Assembly (NCBI GenBank): GCA_000231825.2
Contig: JH720388.1
Span: forward strand, 177,063-241,062
DNA: 64,000 nucleotides
Reading direction: 5' to 3'
Source of the DNA: Tetrahymena elliotti 4EA
Lineage: Eukaryota; Ciliophora; Oligohymenophorea; Hymenostomatida; Tetrahymenidae
Position 1 is the first letter of the stretch. Each line of letters starts with the position of its first letter. Positions 25,891 to 38,232 of the stretch are shown here, piece by piece. The notes beneath the pieces were generated by a model. It was not told the origin of the DNA and ran no database searches. It saw nothing but the letters and a program-made list of their open reading frames with translations. A program made the translations under genes and the position numbers.

Positions 25891-26316
25891 ATGTAAAACC
25901 CAGATAATCAATATCCTCCTTTACCTCCTGCAGCTCCTCTACCAGCTAATTCACTAAAGCATGATAATTAGAACTACATGCCTGCTGTCTAGATGCAACC
26001 CATTTAGCCAATTTAGCCTTATCATTAGCAAGGTTAGTTAGTTGCCATTTAAATTGTTCAGTTGGACTCAACACAAATATGTCAAATTACTCCTCATCCT
26101 GTTTCAGTAACTTGCAACAGCTGCAATGAAAAAGTTACTACTGAGTTATCATATAAACGTGGATAAGGTACTTTTTGTTGCTGTTTTCTTTTAACTATAT
26201 TTATAGGATGCTGTTGTTGCATTCCTCTATTTGCAAAGAAATGCTAAGACAAAATTCATAAATGCCCTAAGTGTAATAATGTTATAGGAGTTTGTGAATA
26301 CAGACCTTTTAGTTGA
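25891..26316 (+). CDS. LITAF-domain membrane-associated zinc protein, copy 1, 141 aa
   Basis: An uninterrupted frame of 142 codons. A Pro/Gln-rich N-terminus (about 70 aa) with PP and PY-like motifs precedes a LITAF/SIMPLE domain: knuckle CNSC (75-78), TTELSYKRGQGTF, a Cys-rich hydrophobic membrane-insertion segment (about 95-115, FLLTIFIGCCCC), then CPKC (125-128). In the family the two CxxC pairs join to bind zinc while the middle helix inserts into the cytosolic face of late endosomal or lysosomal membranes. The proline-rich N-terminus recruits ESCRT or Nedd4-like partners. The domain is seen directly; endosomal location is inferred from the family. A paralog lies 1.5 kb downstream and a decayed copy beyond it. 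Confidence 0.88.
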
Positions 26317-27843
26317 AGCAATTTATAAAAACTTGACTTATTAATAGAAATTAAAAAAATAGTTTAAAGCATAATTATATAAAATATTTATTTTATTCTT
26401 AGTAGTAATAATAAAAGATGGTTAATAGTTTATCATATATTAAGCATATCAACACTTAAAATAAATATATTAATTATAGAAAGAATTTATTATTTTATTG
26501 CAAGTATGATTATATCAATCAATAGAAATAAAAAAATGATTTTAAGTCATACTTAAAGCATATTTTTATCATGAAAAGTTATTTAATTAATTCTTTTGAA
26601 GTATTTTGTATTGTCTGTTATTCAATTATCAGTTATTTTTCAAGATATTTTAACAATTTTTACAAATAATATTTCAAACCATTAAATTATTTTAAGATTT
26701 AAAATCATTTCTTTGTTATTTGTTTTATTATTTGTAAAACCTTTGAAGGTATTTATTCCTTTCTCCATGATAACAAAATAAAGTATTTGTTTAAATCTTA
26801 AAATTAATTTGATGTCTTTTACAGCTAATCCAATAAATAATTTTAAGCTTTCCTTGTTATATATAAAATAAAGCTTTAAATTTTATCATAATAAGTATGG
26901 ATTTAAACAAATTAAATATGAAAAAAAAGGTTATTTTATTGCATTGGACGGTGAAGATATTTAGAATTGTAAATTATTTGTTTCAATCTCTGATGATTAT
27001 TTTGCGTTTTTTTAATTTATTACGTAATTAATTTTTTATCTAACTAATTTATGAACAGGTATAGCTTTCTGAATGAAAATTCAAGTGATTTAATTATTAT
27101 AAATATAGTTAATATTCACCTCATTTTAATATAATTCCACATATTTTACAATTTTTCTTAGATTACTGTAAACTGTTCTCAATTAACTAATATCTTGAAT
27201 ATTAAAATTTTTCTAATATTTGCCTTAAATTTGAAAAGATAATAAAAAATATTTTCAATACTTTTGAAATGCTAAAATACTTTATAATTTCAACCTTTAA
27301 AGTTGTATTATCCAACCAAAAAATGCATTAAGATTCTTTAACTCTCTTCATTTCATGCAAAATAATTTATCAAAAGTGAATAATCTATTGCAAAAAATAG
27401 TCTGAAATATTGTTAATTTTTAAAAGAAAAAAGTTAAATAGATAATTTAAATTTATGGAATTATCAAAATTATTTTAAAGAAAATATTACTATATTGATC
27501 AAGGCTAAAAATTAGGGCTTACTACTATTATCAAATAAATAAAATTTGGAAGATAAAGGGAACATGAGAAAGATCATAATTATTTAATGTGGCTAAAATA
27601 GAGTGTTGATTTGTTATTAAAATTATGTAAATGGTTCAGATATGCCTCATAAATTATGACTTGTGTGAATTAGTAAATTATATTGTAAGATTAGTAAGCT
27701 AAAATTTTAATTTGTCTATTTTACATATAAATGCTGAATATAATAAGCTCAATCAAATTATTTCTGAGTTTCATAATTAATTAAATAGATTAATAAAACA
27801 AAAAAAGTTTTAGAAAAATACATTTTATAAAGGTAACTATCAA
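26317..27843. other. Spacer between LITAF copies
   Basis: AT-rich, with no independent gene. A frame joined in phase to the second LITAF gene is open from about 27610, with ATGs at 27625 and 27631, and would add about 73 helical residues. I treat it as leader because copy 1 has no such extension. Confidence 0.5.
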
Positions 27844-28266
27844 ATGTATAATCCTAATCAATAGTAACAATTTTAACAATAGTAAGTTCCTATGTATGAC
27901 AATTAGAGCTTAATGCCTAATGTCTAAATGTAGCCTATGAATTAGCAAGGCTAGCAAATTATTAACTAATAATAAGTTTAAGCTAATACCATGTAACTAT
28001 GTTAAGCATCCGAATTTCCAATAAGTGTTTATTGCACTCATTGTTAATAATAAGTAACTACTGAGATAGAGTATAAGCGTGGTTCTGGTAGTTTTTTCTG
28101 TTGCTTAATGTTAACTGTATTTATTGGGTGTTGTTGTTGTATTCCTCTTTTCAATAAAAAATGCTAGGATAAAATCCATCATTGTCCAAAATGTTAAAGT
28201 GTATTTGGAATCAATGAATATAAGCCATTCAATAGAAAGGGACGTCGTTAAAAAAGAAGTTAATGA
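27844..28266 (+). CDS. LITAF-domain membrane-associated zinc protein, copy 2, 140 aa
   Basis: An uninterrupted frame from ATG 27844 to TGA 28264-28266, 141 codons. The N-terminus is Gln-rich (MYNPNQQQQFQQQQVPMYDN). The LITAF core has CTHC (64-67), TTEIEYKRGSGSFFCCLMLT, the Cys-rich membrane segment ending GCCCCIPLF, and CPKC (114-117). The tail is basic (NRKGRRQKRSQ), unlike copy 1. The core is clearly homologous to copy 1, while the N-terminal regions differ in both composition and length, so duplication was followed by divergence. The expected site is the endolysosomal membrane, by family. The start may lie upstream at 27625 or 27631, since that frame is open, but no homology supports the extension. 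Confidence 0.87.
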
Positions 28267-28274
28267 TTTATCTA

Positions 28275-28452
28275 ACTATTTAGTATAAACATAGTTTTGG
28301 TGCTTTTTGTTGTTGCTGCTTAATATTAACTCTACTTATTGGAGGTTGCTACTGGGAGTATTTTTTTAGTAGATAAAATACATACTTGTACAAAAAAATT
28401 GTAAAGTATTTTTGGAGTTTGTAAATATAAATCAATCAAAAGAAGGGCCACC
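28275..28452 (+). pseudogene. Decayed third LITAF copy
   Basis: Immediately after copy 2 the sequence again reads YK..FGAFCCCCLILTLLIG, matching the LITAF core of the neighbours. The first CxxC pair and N-terminal region are absent. GCCCC has become GGCYW, the CPKC region is lost, and the frame shifts between the membrane segment and the C-terminal part. The expected tail resumes one base out of phase (KCKVF, then KEGPPLNKK). It is a truncated, mutated copy with no start codon, a relic of a tandem triplication. Confidence 0.75.
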
Positions 28453-29663
28453 ACTAAATAAAAAGATTATTAAACTAAATATAATTGAGTTATAAAACCA
28501 TATGTAAATAAAAAAAAGATAAGAATGCCATTTAATATTAAAATTAATTAAATAATCAAAGTATCAATAGTTTATTTAAATGTTTAATATCAAATTTATA
28601 TTTTATTGAAGATAATATCAACTATACAGTGATTAATCTTGTAATTAATTAAATCTAAGAATATAAACATTTCGTTTATTTATTTTGTTTTAGACACATT
28701 GATTTAGCATCTTTATAAATATTTAATTTTTAGATGAAAGCATTTAAAAATAATTGATTTCTTTTTAAAACTTTTTAAATAATAAATTAATTTTAACAAA
28801 TAAATCATTTAAATCCAAAGTAATAAACTTCAGGCATTTTCAGAAATTAATTTCATTAAATTTGTGAATATTTAGCATTAAATTAAAATTTGAATTTTAA
28901 TACAATTTTAATGAAATAAAGAAAGATTTTTTTTAAATTAATTATAAACTTAAATAAAAATTTGTTGTTTACTGCACTTCTAGTTTAGTTCTAAAAAAAT
29001 TAGTTAAATGATTAAATAGATAGTTTCTCTTAACTTTTAATAAAAATGTTTAATGATAAATGTAGAAAATCTCATAAATAAGATTTTGATTATTGAAGTG
29101 ATTTAATTTGTTAAATAATAAGTAAATAAAATACTAATTTATTATAAAATAATTTGGTATTTAATATAAAATATAGACAGGCTAACAGACTATTTTAAAT
29201 AGTTAATTTATTTCTTTTTTTGAGGAAATAAAATTTTGAATATTTGTTAGGCAGTTATTCACTTATGAAGTTATTTTCATTTATTTTCAAAGGATGCTAA
29301 ACTTGTCAGTACCCTTATTTGCAATCAAGCAAACGAGATAGAAAGAATAAATATTTTAAATATTAACTCGAAATATAAGTTTGAATAGATTATTGATTTA
29401 TTGAATGAATGAATGTTTCAATAAATATTAGTTGGCTGTTATTATTTATACAGTGTTTTTATGTATGTATGTTTATTTGATTGATTGAAATGTTTTAATT
29501 TAATCGGTTATTTATTATTTAAGTTATTATTGTTGTTGTTGCTATTTATTATTGTTTTTTGGTCTGTTTTAAGCTTTGATAAAAATAATTTAATGTTAGA
29601 AAAGTAAATATTTTTTATATGGAGGGAGTTAAGCTGAATATTTGTTTATTTTTTTCACTTTGA
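28453..29663. other. AT-rich spacer with simple repeats
   Basis: No gene is seen. Short simple repeats include GAATGAATGAATG near 29405 and a TTGTTGTTGTTG tract near 29530. Confidence 0.5.
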
Positions 29664-31033
29664 TCAGTAGATGTTAGGAGATTAGTTGTTTCTTCTGTAT
29701 TTTTTATAATTTAGATAAAAATAAATAAAATATATGAAATTATTAGATTAATTACCTCTCTAAACGGATGGTCAGGTTTCTAACTCCAACGTAGATTTAT
29801 TCAAATTTATCTGCAACTAGATCTTGCTATTTAGTGAGTTCATCTGGTTTAGGATTTTCCCTAAATTTGATTGTTTTGATAAGTGATTAGTTAAATCCTT
29901 AGGCTAATATATGGGCTGCTTCTATTTCAATATTACTATCACCAAGACAAATTAAATTTGTGATAAGCTTAAAATAATTTAAAAATTTATTAATTTTTTG
30001 AAATTCTTCTTCTAAATTGATGCTAAAAGTTATCTTACATCCTCATCATAGTTTTTCTTTAAATCTTTGAATGCTTCTATCTTCCATTTATAACAATCCC
30101 CTGGGAATATATCTTCATATTCGCTTCTAGCTGATATGACTGTTATGACATTTTCCTGAATAACTGCATTAACTCTTGGCAAAAATCTGTTTTATTATAT
30201 TTAAAAATTATTTTAATAATTTAAATAAATTTGCTGATATTTCGTTACAATTTACTGCTATATTCAACCCATCCCTTTGCTGCATTAGTAACTATGTAGG
30301 TGTTGCCATAGTTAAGAGCTTTTCTGAGTAATTTGCTCTATTTTTAATTATTTCAAAAAGGAGTTAGCTAAAAACAAGGATTTTATCTTATTCTCTTTAT
30401 GAAAATATAATCTCATGAATATTTTAAAATAGTTTACTGCCGAATTATCTAAGTTGCTGAGCTATCTGAGGACTTCTGTTGGTAAATCCACGAAATTATA
30501 TTGACTTAGATAGTTTGTACATAAAATAGTATCATCCCAATCAAATATGACAACTAAACAAAATAATTTATAAAAATCAATTTAAAGATGAAATTAAAAT
30601 AAAAGAAATTACGTGATTAATGTTTTTAAGCTTGGTTATTCTTCAAAATATTTTAAGACTATAATTTTTTAATGTAGCTTTTGCGAACATCATCATCTGA
30701 ACGAGAAAAGAATGTAATTTAATATTCACCCTATTCAAATAACTTATCAACTTTCAATTTTTCATCTAACTATTTTTAAATTTCTTGCTCTTCCGGCTTC
30801 TCTTCAATAGGAGGACTCAAAAAGCTGAAAGATTTCTTTGTGATTCCCAACTTTTGCATATACTTTTATCTTAAATCTGTGTCAATGTTCTTTTTAATCC
30901 ACTCTCTGGCCTCTTTCTTTTCCTTATCAAGCTCAATCTATTCTTACTAATCTAGCTCGTCTTCCAATTTTGTTTGGCTAATTTGCTTTTGCTCTTCCCC
31001 TTAGCTACTCATAACTGAAGGCTAGTTTTTCAT
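29664..31033 (-). CDS. HAD-superfamily phosphohydrolase-like protein, at least 338 aa
   Basis: Six exons with introns 30554-30612, 30338-30437, 30187-30248, 29968-30038 and 29695-29755; from ATG 31033-31031 to TGA 29666-29664 this is exactly 339 codons. HAD motifs appear in order: motif I FDWDDT (144-149, nucleophile Asp plus acid/base Asp), motif II IVTNAAKGWVE, then VISARSEYE, a motif III Lys in WKIEAF, and motif IV LGDSN. The FDWDDT..IVTNA..GWVE set is typical of a poorly characterised HAD group found in fungi, plants and protists. The substrate is unknown. An N-terminal segment of about 140 residues is Glu/Lys/Gln-rich. The true start may be further upstream: the frame stays open and protein-like to about 31140 (LLNTKPQYQRPNQ) without an ATG, suggesting one more 5' exon. 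Confidence 0.82.
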
Positions 31034-31139
31034 GTTTGTATATTTGTTGATTCTCTGCTTGATTTATAGTAAAACTTGATTCGGCCTTTGATACTATGGC
31101 TTTGTATTAAGTAATTTATAGTGCTAATTAATCCTTAAC

Positions 31140-33993
31140 CTTTTTTGAGAATTTAGTTATTCTACTGATATAATTAATTGATATTTTGTATTATAATTAT
31201 TAATAACTTTAATTATTTCACAAAATTTGTTATTTCTTCACCCTAACTAAGTTAACTAATTTTTGCATACCTTCTTGCACGCTAATCTAATTATGTGTAA
31301 AAATTTATAGATATAAGTCTGTCTGACAACAGTAAGTCATAAATAATTGGTCTTTCTTTTTATTATAACCTCCCATATAAAAATTTTTCAGATTGTAATA
31401 GAATCCAACTTATAAAAGAAAATAAATTTCATAGAATTCATTCAACACATTTATTTTTTACAAGAATAATTAGCTTTTCTTTTATTCTTTTTACCTCCAT
31501 TATACACTCGCAAGTAAAAACTTAACTTACTTCTTTTTGTATCAAACAAAATACAAAAATTAATTACATATTTTACCACATAAAATAAACAAATTACTAT
31601 TTTTATTAAATTTTTCCTCTTTTTAAATACTATTCCTATAACTAAATTAATACATCAATTATTCCCAACCAAATATAATTTGAAATTCTTTCTAAAAGTG
31701 AAAGATTACTCTCTCAAGTCAAGCTTATATTTCTATGGTAAATGATAGTAAAACTAAAACTTGAGAAGAAAAATCATACTTAAATTAAAAATTAAGTAGA
31801 TAAGATAATTTTATAAATTCTATTGAAAAAATGAAAGTTTTAGTTTTAAAATCTTTATTGTCTTATCAAACTTTATACTTTAATATTACAGTTTTTATTG
31901 GATTACTTTAAAGTATCTCAACCATTTACAGAATCTATTATTTTTAATTAAAAGTATTCAAATATTTTTTGGATTTATCCAAATCTGCTTAAACAAAAGA
32001 ATAAAAATTTTGGAGTTTTTCAAAATTTATCAGCTTCAAATATGTTAATACAAAAAACTACATATTCACATATTGTAAATAAAAACATGTAATCAATATT
32101 TCAAATTTAAAATATGCTTTATATTTTTAAATTAATCTTTTTAAAGTCTATTTACCATATATAATCTTAGAATGATGCTTATTAGTTTTGTATTTATATA
32201 AAAATAAGTTGAAAATATTGGAGAAACATCAAATCAAAAAAAAATAAATTTTACTAATCATCTTAATTGTCCTAATTCTGTTTTTCTAAAATTATTATAT
32301 TAGGATAAAGAATAGTTTTCTTTTTTCTTCGGAGTTTTAGACAAATTTTTTAAAAAATGAGACAACAAAAGTAAATTTAAAAGTATCAAATTAAATAAAA
32401 AGCTTATTGAATAATATCTCTTTTTAAAGAAGAATGCTGAAAAAGCTTAATTAAATTAATATTAAAATCTTAAAATTTCTCATTTTTGTTGCAAAATTTG
32501 CTTTAATACATACCTTTACTTATAATCATTCAAATCGAAAATGAACTACCTTCTATTTCTTGTCTTTTTAACTTTAAATATTAAATACTTTTATTTTATA
32601 TTTCTTTTCTTACTTTTTGAATGTCAAATATTAAATACTTTTATATTCTAATTATTGTTTCAAAACTAATCTAAAATCTTGAATGAGTTAAAAATGTGAT
32701 TTATGAATTGTTCTAAAGTTGGATATTCTTGGATATTAAATTTTGGTTTTTTATTTCTATACAATCTATTTTCCTAATAAATAGTATTTAGAATAAAAAT
32801 AGTACAAACTGAATAAACAAAAAAATTTAAGTGGAACTGTAAAGAGGTAAAGAAATATTATTTTTTTTAGATTAATAAATTGATTTTTTTAAAATTGATT
32901 TAAATCAGAATTGTTATCTGAAAATTATGCCAAAATTAGTCTTTAAGTAATTGGGAATTGTAATCAAAAAATGAAACATGAATATTAAAATAGAAAAAAT
33001 TTTTTTGTTTTCTTTTTCAAAAATTTGTGTTTTTGTTCATAATTAAGAATTTAACACATCTTTATTTTGTTCCATTAAAAATAAACAAAAATAATAGTAG
33101 CCAAGAATTTTTTAATGATTTTATTTAGAAAAGTGAATTCAAAAAAACTTAGAAATACCTTCTTATTTAAAAAATATTTTTTTGTTTGGTTCAAAGGATT
33201 TTGTTTTAATTTTCAGTTAGTTTAATTAATATAAAATTATTCTATTTAATAAGTTTAATGATATGAGCTACAAACACTTTTTAGACATCTTTCAATTCTT
33301 TTTTGATATTAATTTTGTTAATTAGAATAAAAGAATACTTATTTCAAAAATAATAATTTTGATCAAATTTTGGATAAGTTTTATTTTTAATTAAGATTGA
33401 TAAAAGATTGGGGTGTTTGTTTCTTTAAAATCAAATAAGGATAGACACAAAAAAGTATTTCTAAATGGTTAGTAAAAAATATTTATTAGAAGGTAAAAAA
33501 ATAATAATGAGATTGCAGATGAGTTAGTTAAAAAAAGAAGGATGGCTCTTGATTACTTAGGTTTACATAGATTTTGTGAATATTAATTAGGATAATAAGA
33601 TTTTTGAGTAATTAGTTTGAATACTAAGCATGTATTTTTGCATTGATATATACATACATAAATATGTTAATAATATACATTAGAGAAAAGTGTTTAGATT
33701 TTAATTGTTAAAAGGTAAAAAAAATATTAATTATTATTGTGTGAGTATATCATTTAGATTAGTTAAATCTCTAATTTTATTGGTAAAAAGTAATTTTTTC
33801 TTAAAATTAGGTTAATTAAATAATCAATTCTCAAAACTAAAATTTTGCAGTACATTTACATTAGTTAAACAAGCCAAATCTAGATTATTTTTAAGAAAGT
33901 CTTTGACTTCCTAATTAATTAGCTCAGCCATTTTTAAAGCATCAAATAAAATTATTTTAGCTTATTTATTCTAAGTTTAAGGAGGATTACTTT
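31140..33993. other. Long AT-rich spacer
   Basis: Divergent promoters of the HAD and USP genes, with no gene seen. A short direct repeat, AAATATTAAATACTTTTAT, occurs at about 32577 and again at about 32629, 52 bp apart. A possible first exon of the HAD gene may lie near 31260. Confidence 0.5.
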
Positions 33994-36900
33994 ATGGGAA
34001 TTTGTGGCATTAAAAGTTAATAAAGTATAATAATTAATTGCATATTTGACATTTACTCAATAATTGACAAATTTTTCAAGCAGCAAAAAAATAAATTATT
34101 TTATTTTTATTTAGTTTTTGCAAGTGAGGACTTGAGGAAATCTTCGTTGAAGAAAAATAAATAGGCAATTGATAATGTTAAGTCTCCTTTAAAGAGAGAA
34201 AATAAGTTGAATGTAGATAAGTTTGATATTTTGAGGTTGTAATTGATTGATTGATTTATTTTTATTTATAGATAGACTATAGCTAGATTCCTAACTATTT
34301 ACATCAGGGCAAGTAGAGATATAATGAACTTTAAGACTAAGACCCTTTAGGCTTAGTTGGTATTTCAAATTTAGGAAACACCTGCTTTATAAATTCAGGT
34401 AAAATAAATAAAGTGCAAATAAAAAGCATGTCAGTATCTGTAAAAGAATAACTCTATTTTATTGAAAAAATATATTAGCTCTTTAATGTTTACTCAATGT
34501 GTAGCCGCTTATGGATTATTTCTTGAGTGATTTGCACAATTAAGAAGTAAATATAAATAATCCTCTTGGATCGTAAGGCAGAGTAACCCGTGCATTTGCA
34601 GATTTAGTTGAGTAAATAATTAGATATATCTATCTATAGATTGATATTATATTTGATGGCGATGATTTGTTGATTTAATTTATAATTTAAATAAATAGAA
34701 TGATTTGGTGCTAAAACAACAAATATATCACACCTAAAGTATTTTTAAATACAATTTAGTAGTTCTCTCCTATTTTTGGAGATGGCTCCCAATAAGATTC
34801 TCAAGAATTTCTGATATTTCTACTTGATTTATTGCATGAAGTAAGCATATTTCAGTCTATTAGCCAAACCTAGCAATATACATTTAAAAAAGGATTTAAA
34901 TAGAGTAAAAAAAAAACCTGTAGTTGAAGATAAAGATTATCAAAGTGATTAATATGAAACATATGCAGCTGAATCTTGGAAAAATTATCTTTTAAGAAAT
35001 AAATCTATTGTAGTTGATCTCTTTCAAGGATAATTAAAATCAACTCTGAAATGTTTAGTATGTGAAACAGTCTCACACAAATTTGATACTTTTATGTATT
35101 TGAGTGTGCCAATTCCATAATAAGACAAACATCAGTCTAAGGGATTGATTTCTATTGATGATTGCATAGAAGAGTTCACTAAAGAAGAAAAACTTGACAA
35201 AAGTGAGTGGTGGTTATGCACTAAATGCAAATAAAGAACACCCTCTACAAAAAAAATAGATTTATGGAAGACTCCAAATATTCTCATCATACATTTAAAA
35301 AGGTAAATTTTATTAATTTAAATAAAAGATATTTATTTTTCTTACAATAGATTTTCTTTCACAAAAGAGAACAGAGGAAAAATCAATAAATTTATCGATT
35401 TTAAAATCACATAATTTGACTTGAGCTAAAAGGTCTCAGGTAAAGAAAAAATGAGGCCAATCTATGATCTTTTCTCAGTTTGTGTAATCAATAACGCTAT
35501 TAAAGCCATTTTTGAAAATAACTTTTTAACTGTGAAAACAATCTAATTGACCATAAAAAATTAAATTCAATATTTATATAAGAAGATTATATTTTCTTCT
35601 CTAAATAACACTAAATTTATTACTTTAATGTAACAAATTCGAAGTGAGTATGATTTAATAAAAACAAAAAATATTAGTTTGGAAAATTCTCAAATTAATT
35701 AAATTAAAATTCCATAAAAAATATGAATTCCTTCGAGGCTTTCATACCTTATTCTCTTAATTTCTAAATTGTGAAATGGAAGTTAATAAAAAATATTTAT
35801 TTTTAAATTAATATATTTTAAATCTCTTAAAATACTGATAAGTAATATAATAAGAGATAATTTAAATAATAACTGTTTTATTCAAAAATAATAGTATTCT
35901 AATACAACATGTTACATTAATTTTTAAAATATTTGATTAAAAAAATAGAATCATTCTGGAAATTTAGGAGGAGGACATTATACTGCTTATGCTAAGAACA
36001 GAGATACTTAAGATTGGTATTTATTTGATGACTCTAAAGTATACTATGTGAAGAACCCATACAAAGAAATAATTTCTTAGAAAGCATATGTTTTGTTTTA
36101 TTCTAAGACAAGTGTTGATAAGTTTTAAAGATAGACAATATCTAGACCTGAATTTTGGCCACATTTCTTAAATAATAATAATAATTATTTAACAAATCAA
36201 AATTCTTTGAATGAAGGAACATCTAATCAAAAGAAATCAGTATCTGCACTCAGCATCCAAAAGTAAGACTCCAGAGTTAATTAGTAAAATATACTTAGTT
36301 AAAACAATGTTTCTCCAACTAAATCAACTCCACAATAAAATGGGAAACAATTTTCAAGCTAGGCCAGTTTATTTGATGATGACAATAAACAGAACAATTA
36401 GGATAAATCACTTTAGTTAACTAACAGAAAATTAAGTATTTTATAAGATTTTTCTTTAATTTTTATATTAATTATATATTTACACAACAGATAACAATAA
36501 TGGTAGTATGTCTCCTATTTATGAATAAAAGCAAAATGATCATTAAGAAAATGCTGATTTAAATTCTAACTCCAAAAATAACAAATATAACGATAATTTT
36601 AGTAATGATGTTGATTTTATGCCTAATGTTATTGCATACAATTATAACTTGTAAGGTTTTAAGAATCTAAAAAATGAAAAGTAAGATTCAAGTAAAAAAG
36701 ATAATAATAATTTAAATAATTTTCAAATAAAACCTTATGCTGTGAATGTTGAAGAAAATAATCCAACTGAATAAAATCAACAAAATACTTAAAATGAAAT
36801 TCCATCGTAAAGAAATACTGATTCGAATGATGGTAAGAATTTTAAATTTAAAGTGAAACGAATTTCAGTTCACAAAAAGTAAAATACCTCAAATTCTAAA

Positions 36901-38232
36901 GAAAAACTAATCGAATAAGATAGTTCTTAAACACAAAAAGATCACCTACCACCTCTTGTTTAATTTAGAAATTATGAAAATGATGACAACTCTAGTTTTT
37001 AATATCAAGAATTTCAATCTGGGTAGGATAAACAAAGTCTAATTGAAGAAGACAAGAGAAAATCACCTTTTTATAATAATAATACTAATAACTATGAACA
37101 CGTTTATAATAATACTACAAGCAACACTAATTAAAATATACATTTTATTACTAATATAAGATATTCACAGAATAGAGAAAATTCACCTAATATAAATTAC
37201 TACCACAATTCTTCTATGGGAGAAATACCTTAAGTTACTGGAAATCAATTTAAAATTAAAAATAGTTAATATGTTCCTTATAAATCAAGCAATGAATAAA
37301 ACTTAAATGAATACAATTAAACATTTGATGTGAATTAAAAAGTTAGAAATACCAAACAAAACGAGTTTTATGATCCATATTCTAAATCTAGTTCAAGCAG
37401 CAACTATTAAAATTCAAATTTACCTAGGATTATTTAAGATTAAGATTATCTTGATTAAGCTAAACTAAATGGAGGAACATTAAGTACCTAAATAAGTGTT
37501 AATGAAAGATAAAACTTTAACAATTAAAAATATGAAAGATTTAGTGATAGAAAAAGCAGAAACAATGTGAGAAATAATGATTTAAATTAATTAAATTATG
37601 AAAATAAATAGGCCTCTTAATCTAATTTCATGGATATTTATTATGATAGGGAACAAGAACAATAAAATTAATAAATACCTAATCCTTAGTTTAATAGGCA
37701 ATATATCTAAACAGATAATCAAAGACATCTCAGCTATGATAATAAAAGTAGAAGAAATAAATACAACACTTTTACTCCAGAAAAGCATAAATATTTTGCA
37801 TAAAATGAATCAAAAGAAGCTAAAGTTAATTCTTCAGTAGCTGTCTAAATTTTAATAGATAAAAAACTCTCTACTAAACCTCCTATCAACAATAATAGAT
37901 TAAGCTCTAATGAAAATTCCTCTAATTAATTGCTAATAACAGATTCATCCTCAAAAAATAAATTAGCAATCTCTTCTTAAATTGATCCAAGATAAATACT
38001 AGCAAGCAGTTTTAACATAACTTAGAATACTTCTTCTAATTTTGATTCTAGTCCTGTAAGAGCAAATAGACCTTCAAATTAAATCTCTAGCAATTCAAAT
38101 TATAAATACAACAACTAAATATAATAAAATAACTCAAATCCCTTCATAAACAATAATAATAATTAATTTTCAAGTCAATATCCCAATAACCTTAATAACG
38201 CTCCTTAAAAAAATTATATTAAAAATTATTGA
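33994..38232 (+). CDS. Ubiquitin-specific protease (USP/UBP, peptidase C19), 1105 aa
   Basis: Nine exons with introns 34025-34114, 34239-34282, 34399-34478, 34612-34698, 34841-34892, 35303-35350, 35484-35948 and 36436-36490 give exactly 1106 codons. The catalytic domain (about 75-415) is complete: Cys box GLVGISNLGNTCFINSALQC with nucleophile Cys86, SQQDSQEFL, two zinc-binding pairs CLVC (236-239) and CTKC (291-294), LIIHLKRF, and His box GGHYTAYAKN (His about 373) with the Asp in WYLFDDSKV. It should remove ubiquitin from proteins. The remaining ~690 residues are Asn/Ser/Gln-rich low complexity, encoded by one 1.7-kb exon. The protein begins MGICGIKS, so Gly2 could be myristoylated and the Cys palmitoylated (inference). 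The short 5' exons are chosen because they keep phase; the first intron is a multiple of three. Confidence 0.92.

Noticed and set aside
37591..37840. 65- and 80-codon frames on both strands
   Set aside because: They lie within the large Asn-rich last exon of the USP gene and are out of phase with it.
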